64,000 nucleotides of DNA from Ailanthus altissimus (lineage: Eukaryota; Streptophyta; Magnoliopsida; Sapindales; Simaroubaceae). Location of the stretch: positions 10,404,501 to 10,468,500 of the forward strand of contig OX327710.1 of NCBI GenBank assembly GCA_946807835.1, written 5' to 3'. A program made the translations under genes and the position numbers. Shown one piece after another: positions 58,801 to 64,000 of this stretch (position 1 is the first letter of the stretch; the number at the start of each line of letters is the position of its first letter). The notes beneath the pieces were generated by a model that made no database searches, was not told where the DNA came from, and was given only the letters and a program-made list of their open reading frames with translations.

Positions 58801-60420
58801 CCTAATAAGATTAGGATAAAATAATATTTTTATATTATTTTAATTTAGATAATTAAAAAATTAAATATAATATTTAATATTATCTTTAATTAAATAATTT
58901 AGATAATTCATAATTATCTATTTAAATTAATTAAATAATCTAATTATTTAAATTTAAATAAATAATTTATAACTATTATGGATTGAACTAGTAATTGATT
59001 GAGTCCATGAAATTTAATCAAATTAAACATGAGCCAATAAAATTAATTAATTGGTCATAATAAGTTTAATCAAATTAAACTTTGGCCAATTAATATTTTA
59101 AATTTAACAATTAATTCAATAGTCCATTTTAGTGTTTATGGAGCCAACATGAGGACTTGATGAACCTACAAAATTAAGCTCCAATAAATTAAATCATTTG
59201 ATTAAACTCTTTAATCAACATAATTTTATTTGTTAACTTTATATTACTCTATTAAAAATATAAAACTGAACTTTTAATTTTACAGATAAATTATAAAATA
59301 AATAATTGTCTTTTTTCATTTAATAATAATTCTATATAGATTAATCCTCCACAAATATTCATAATGAGAGTTAGGTCGAATGTCCATTAACCTCTCTAAC
59401 TACATCTTTATCCTTGATACACATTGATTCTCTTTTAAACATTTAATTTGTAAAATTTACAAATTTATTATTATTTTTAACTCTTAAAGAAAACTGAACG
59501 CTCATAATGTTCAAGATTAGAATTAATTATCAAGGGAACACTTATCTAACTTCCTTTTGAAAAGAGTGAATTCCATATTTGTGAAAAATGTTCTCAACCA
59601 TCCATTTTGTTACATTTATAAAATACTTAGTAATTAATTGAAAATCTTTTACAGTATTTCATTTATAAATTAATAAACATAACTCAATTAATAGGAGTTC
59701 ATTAATCACTTAGGATTAAAATTAATTTATATATTATTATATTGTGATAAAATAAATTCTCTTTACTAACAAAGATTAACAGAGAATTAATTTTATCGTG
59801 ATCCAGTCCTATATAATCAACATTATACAAAGCGCTTCAATTTTCTATGTCATCACATAGAATGATCCGGATAAAACTATTCTATACAATATACAAATGG
59901 ACCGCACTTATAGTCTATCAAAATAAAGTTTTCGTCTTCATTCAGGTTAAGGACAAGTTTAGATTATTACACTTAAACTTAATCATCTCTTATATAACTA
60001 TTATATACTAAGTTTAAGGTTACATATAATAATCAAGAAATTTTTATAATATTTAAATAAAAATAATCATAATTATAAATATAATATTGAATGAATAACC
60101 TCTATTAATTATTTTAGTAGTATCTAAATACAAATAATTATGCTTTTTCTCTTTTCCAATGTCATCTAATAAAAGCTCTACATATAGACATATTCTGTTG
60201 TATTATTGCATCAGATGCAGGATAGCTTGGCCTACAAATTGATGCGGCATCAACTCTGGCTAAAGTATAGAAGATAATAAAGTAAACTAATACATATATT
60301 TTTTTTATTAATAATCACATGCTACATAGTTTGCAGACAAGTTCTTTGTACATGTAGTGTTTCATTGAAGTTGGACTTTATTATTACTCATTGCAAAATA
60401 AAAATTTATTTGTATACATG
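58800..60420. other. AT-rich intergenic DNA, possible old LTR
   Basis: About 1.6 kb, very AT-rich. The stretch 59340-60020 (for example 'catcacatagaatgatccgg') has the look of a decayed Copia LTR, but I cannot set ends. No gene. Confidence 0.3.
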
Positions 60421-60615
60421 AGTGGAGTCAAAATTTAAAATGAGAAAAGCTCAGATATTAAAATTAAAAATTAGATTTAAAATCTTAGAGGGACTAAATC
60501 ATAAAAATACATATTTTAAAAGATAAAAATTTAAAAATATATTATTTAATTAAAAAGATTTAGGGCTTGAAGGCCTGACTCCCTAAGCTCCTATGTGGCT
60601 CCGCCACTATTTGTA
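60420..60615 (-). repeat. Short dispersed repeat ending in GTGGCGGAGCC
   Basis: Read on the minus strand it begins AGTGGCGGAGCCACATAGG, a start common to many short plant transposon remnants. Only general likeness; ends not resolved. Confidence 0.35.
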
Positions 60616-60932
60616 CAACTTAAAAAATTGTCTTGTTGAATAAAATAATCCTCTTATTTATCTCTCCTTAATTAAAAGATGTAAGACTCTAAACAAAAAT
60701 AAATAAAAAAATTAATTAAACATTTGTCAATGATTTTTCATTCATAGGTTTTTGATATATTTTATATGTATAGAAAATTTGAGAAAGTCCAATAAAATTT
60801 CAATAGCAAATTTTAAAGAATTTTCTAAGCAATAAAAATTGTTTATATTTTAACCAAATACTAGGGAGGTTAACAACACCTAAACTTTTTTTTCTATGAT
60901 AAAATTGTTTGATTTTACTAATTATCTTAAAC

Positions 60933-61031
60933 ACATTAACACGTAGTAGTCCATCACAAATTTATCAATATAATTCTTTATATTGCCGTGATATGACAAT
61001 AGGTGATTGTGATGGACTACTGTGTTAATGT
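60933..61031. repeat. Inverted repeat, 25-27 bp arms
   Basis: ACATTAACAC(GT)AGTAGTCCATCACAA at 60933-60959 returns inverted at 61007-61031 with a 47-bp spacer. It may be a small foldback element. Further copies of a nearby 50-bp word (GTTAAGTAATACTRCTTA) lie at 61091, 61142 and, more diverged, near 61286 and 61675. Confidence 0.6.
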
Positions 61032-63290
61032 ATCACTGAGGTAGTAGGAGTACTACGTGTTATGGGTGTCATGACTCAAAAGATAAATTTGTTAAGTAAT
61101 ACTACTTACTCGTCTATATATATTCAAATATGAGCTTGACCTGTTAAGTAATACTGCTTATCCGTTCATATATACTAAAATAGGTAATTGTGACAAACTA
61201 TTATGTTAATGTATCACTATTAGGAATACTATGTGTCACGAGTGTCATAGGCGAGCGCTTATTATTGATCAAAAAGATTAACTTGTTAGATAATATTGTC
61301 TACTTGTTTATATATATCAAAGATCCTCCCAATTTCTATTTGAAGTGGGATGTGACATTCTCTCCCACTCAATCACGAGACGTCCTCATCACGATTTGGT
61401 CTAAACTCAAGAGCTAACCTGGTTCGTATTGTCTATCACTCGGAGCTAAATACCCATTACCTACGTGACAATTTTTATTAGAGCTCAAGACAAGATTTTC
61501 AAAGTTCACTTAACTAGTAATACCCATCCTTAAGGAGCATAGGGGACTCACAAACTACGTTGCAATCTTCATTAGAGTAATTTTAGAGACCTGCATACGA
61601 ATGAAAATTCGAGTCTGTTTTAATACCATTTGTTATAGGCTGAGCGCTTACTATTAATTCAAAATATTAGCATGTTAAATAATGTTATCTATCCACCCAT
61701 ATATATTCAAAATCTACTTAATTTTTATTCGACGTAAAATTTAACATGTGGCCAAGTTGAAAATAGTGTTAATTATGTAACTACAAGTCATAGAAATGCT
61801 ACAAAGTGGGTATTTGTGCGATATTACAGACTTGAGCTCCTTGAGTTTAAGTCTTCTCATCGGTTAGGTTCATAGAGTAAGGCCTATAAAGTCTTTGACG
61901 TTCTCTTGGTTCAGTGTTTTTTTAGTTGAAAATATATAAGATTATAACTTATTAGAATTGTTAGAGTAGGAATGGGCAACGAACAATCAATGGCTGAAAA
62001 CATGTAGGACTTTAATTTATAAGAGGTGTGAGAATAAGAATGTACAACAATAATTTAAAAAAAAAAACACACAGACACACTAGTTAAAGATATTATAGTT
62101 TTGTTTAGGTTCATCTGAATTAGATAGGCCTAGGTTTTTGACATGTATTAATAGTATAAGATTGGCCTAATTTCTATATAAGGTAATACTGGTTATGCAT
62201 TTATATATTTAAGATTGGCCTAATTTCTATATAATATAAGACGTGTTGGGTGAGTTGGTATCTCAAATTAGTTAGAAAAAGATTGATGCTTGGGTTTATA
62301 AAGGAGAGGATCACTTTACCTAAAGGTTAATTTTTTGAGTTAGACACTTGAATTCTATGATAATTCTTTATATGCCCAGGGCTCCTAAAAAAGATGGATA
62401 CAGTCTCTTTTAAAATTTTTAAAGAGATCCACGTTTTGCTGCTTACTAGAGATAATATATATATATATATATATATATATTAATGTAATATAAGTTGTTG
62501 GAATGAACATAATAATAAAAGATACGTTATGAGAGCTTGTTGTTATGTTAATAAAAAAAATAATATACTTACGTAGTATTTAGGGGTTGAGACAGAGTTC
62601 AGGTTAAACATTCTTTTTGGCCTCCAATTCTATTAAAACTCAATCTTTTCATATATTTTTCATAATCTATTTGATGAAGAACATATTTCTTTAAAATAAA
62701 TACGTAAAAGTAATATAAATATATTAGTTTGGTCTAAATAAATCACCTAAAAATGATTTTGGATAAATATATATAAGAATGATATTGGTTACTTTGAGAC
62801 AACAAGTAACTTTAGAATTTTATTGATAAATTGATTCCTATGGGGCCAAAAGGTTATTTGGATTTCGTGTTTCTCTAACCCACTTACATAAGTCTACCCT
62901 CTTATGCTCTAGTGACAGTGTGACACCACCCTTACAATAATATGTAAACTTGTAACGTAAAATATAAGACAGAGAAATGTGAGTCATCATCTTATAGTAT
63001 TGAACAAGTGACTTTGAAACAAACAGAGGGTAAAATAAAATGCAACTTTAGCAATTTTAATCATGAGATGCCCAGTAGTTACAAGTATCACGTTTAGCTA
63101 GCTAAAGGGTCCAATAGCATGAAAAGACCTTTAAAATGTGCATAGATAATAGATAGCTGATTACAATTGTATGTCCAAATTTGGTAAGCAGTTTAAAATG
63201 TGCCTTCAGGTCCAAGTTAGCTCTGAATCTCATTTTAGGCGCCAAGAAATGGATATTTTACCAAATCCTCTGCCATGATTAACCTCTGCA
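61032..63290. other. Intergenic DNA with short tandem duplications and an AT microsatellite
   Basis: Includes a repeat of AGATTGGCCTAATTTCTATA at about 62159 and 62211 and an (AT)n run at 62455-62482. The 75-aa frame at 61190-61417 covers the repeated words and is not a gene. Confidence 0.5.
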
Positions 63291-63295
63291 TTCTC

Positions 63296-63304
63296 ATTAT
63301 AAAC
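63296..63304 (+). promoter_or_regulatory. TATA box of the small-protein gene
   Basis: ATTATAAAC lies 75-83 bp upstream of the start codon at 63379. Confidence 0.5.
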
Positions 63305-63378
63305 TTGTCCCAACACTTTTTTTGAGTTGCAAAATCTTCCACTGCCATCTCTCTCTGTCACTAGCGCAGAAAACAAAT

Positions 63379-63639
63379 ATGGAGGGTCTCATACCTTTCA
63401 TTTACAGGGCCATTATTCAGTACAGAGCTGCTGCTGCTGCGCAACCGACAATGGCAGGTTCTTGGTTTAGTGAATCACCTCCTATTCCATACATTAGACT
63501 TCCTGGCGATTCTTGTTATTTTGGACTGCTGCCAGAAGCTATAACTAGTCCTCCGCCTAGTTCCCGTCCCATTGTCACTCCTGGGTTGTTATCAGGTCTT
63601 CGCTTTTCTGTTTCTCCCGCAGCTTTTTCGTGGTGGTAA
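63379..63639 (+). CDS. Plant small protein of unknown function (MEGLIPF family)
   Basis: 86 aa, single exon. The frame opens at 63322, but I start at the internal ATG because MEGLIPFIYRAIIQYR is the conserved N-terminus of a family of short plant proteins of unknown role, as I remember it. Further on it has GSWFSESP, YIRLPGDS and a Pro/Ser-rich tail. No signal peptide or clear membrane segment; a short hydrophobic stretch at residues 4-12 only. TATA box upstream, polyadenylation signal AATAAA at 63708-63713. Confidence 0.75.
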   Translation: MEGLIPFIYRAIIQYRAAAAAQPTMAGSWFSESPPIPYIRLPGDSCYFGLLPEAITSPPPSSRPIVTPGLLSGLRFSVSPAAFSWW

Positions 63640-63707
63640 ATGAATTGAGCACAAATATGTTTGCTTCACAATGTATAGTTTTCTATCTTTTGTCTGTGGT
63701 CTTGATG

Positions 63708-63713
63708 AATAAA
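63708..63713 (+). terminator. Polyadenylation signal
   Basis: AATAAA 69 bp after the stop of the small-protein gene. Confidence 0.5.
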
Positions 63714-63857
63714 AAAGCATAAGCTCCCAAAAGGGCATTGTACTAACGTTTTCATGTGTACCCAAGCATGACTTGAGATGTCTTCAGTCAGTTAAAAGTT
63801 TATAATAAGAAAGCAATAAGAGCTTGAATGGTCTTGTAACAAAACCTGGCTGATCAT

Positions 63858-64000
63858 TCAGAAACGCTCTTAGATGAGGGAGGAAGCTGAGCAATCCGAT
63901 CTTCAAGTTCATCTGTACAACATGATTGAATACTTTTGGGTCTCACAAATTCTACAATAGACTCGGTTGAACTAAAACCAGATGAATTTTGTAAAAGCAA
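63858..64000 (-). CDS. 3' end of an unidentified gene, cut by the window edge
   Basis: On the minus strand the frame is open from the edge to a TGA at 63858-63860 and reads SSTESIVEFVRP, then CCTDELEDRIAQLPPSSKSV. The composition looks like real coding sequence (Ser/acidic tail) and unlike the AT-rich surroundings. 47 codons are too few to assign a family. Confidence 0.4.

Overview
The window is nuclear DNA of a flowering plant, most likely a dicot. It is AT-rich, has long intergenic stretches, has one split gene with GT-AG introns, and about three quarters of it is nested LTR retrotransposons of the Copia, Athila, Tat and chromovirus-like types. I see no bacterial operon, rRNA, tRNA or CRISPR.

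Left part (1-24.2 kb). A decayed Copia element lies on the minus strand (1-6389, running off the left edge). It carries a 309-bp foldback DNA element at 1280-1588 and sits in an old Mutator-like (MULE) transposase. That transposase was also cut by a single Athila-type LTR (6598-7910), and next to it by a young 12-kb Athila-lineage element on the minus strand (8788-20795; TSD CAAGG, two 1438-bp LTRs, about 24 differences by hand count). The young element is the main interest. Between pol and its 3' LTR, where Athila elements keep an env-like gene, it carries two intact sense genes: a 182-aa basic Cys-rich protein and an intronless cytokinin-activating LOG enzyme. The first has a textbook splice acceptor upstream and the second its own TATA box. 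The leader between PBS and gag holds five copies of a short hairpin, four of which start a 3- to 6-codon mini-ORF. Pol has one stop and one frameshift; both accessory genes are open. A 2.2-kb Copia-like solo LTR (21927-24164, TSD ATGTT) follows.

Middle (25.4-47.3 kb). One decayed Tat-lineage Gypsy element (25355-47309, TSD AACCT) has been blown up by later insertions: a solo Athila-type LTR in gag (26866-28180) and a pol-less Athila-type element (33292-42124, TSD TTCGC) inside a 65-bp tandem repeat. The 5' LTR of the latter was itself hit by a 2.85-kb solo LTR (33550-36398, TSD CCACA). The Tat element keeps relics of gag, protease, RT, a second RNase H and integrase, and an antisense accessory gene with its own TATA box.

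Right part (47.3-64 kb). This is quieter host DNA: an eight-exon gene for a glucose-6-phosphate 1-epimerase-like protein (minus strand, 55684 to 49924, 318 aa), AT-rich intergenic sequence with small repeats, an 86-aa plant small-protein gene (63379-63639) and the 3' end of a further minus-strand reading frame at the edge.

Working hypothesis: the Athila element is a retrotransposon with two host-modifying genes, one that could make active cytokinin (favouring cell division) and one nucleic-acid-binding, silencing-suppressor-like protein. The genes, splice signal and TATA box are read directly from the sequence; their function inside the element is inference.
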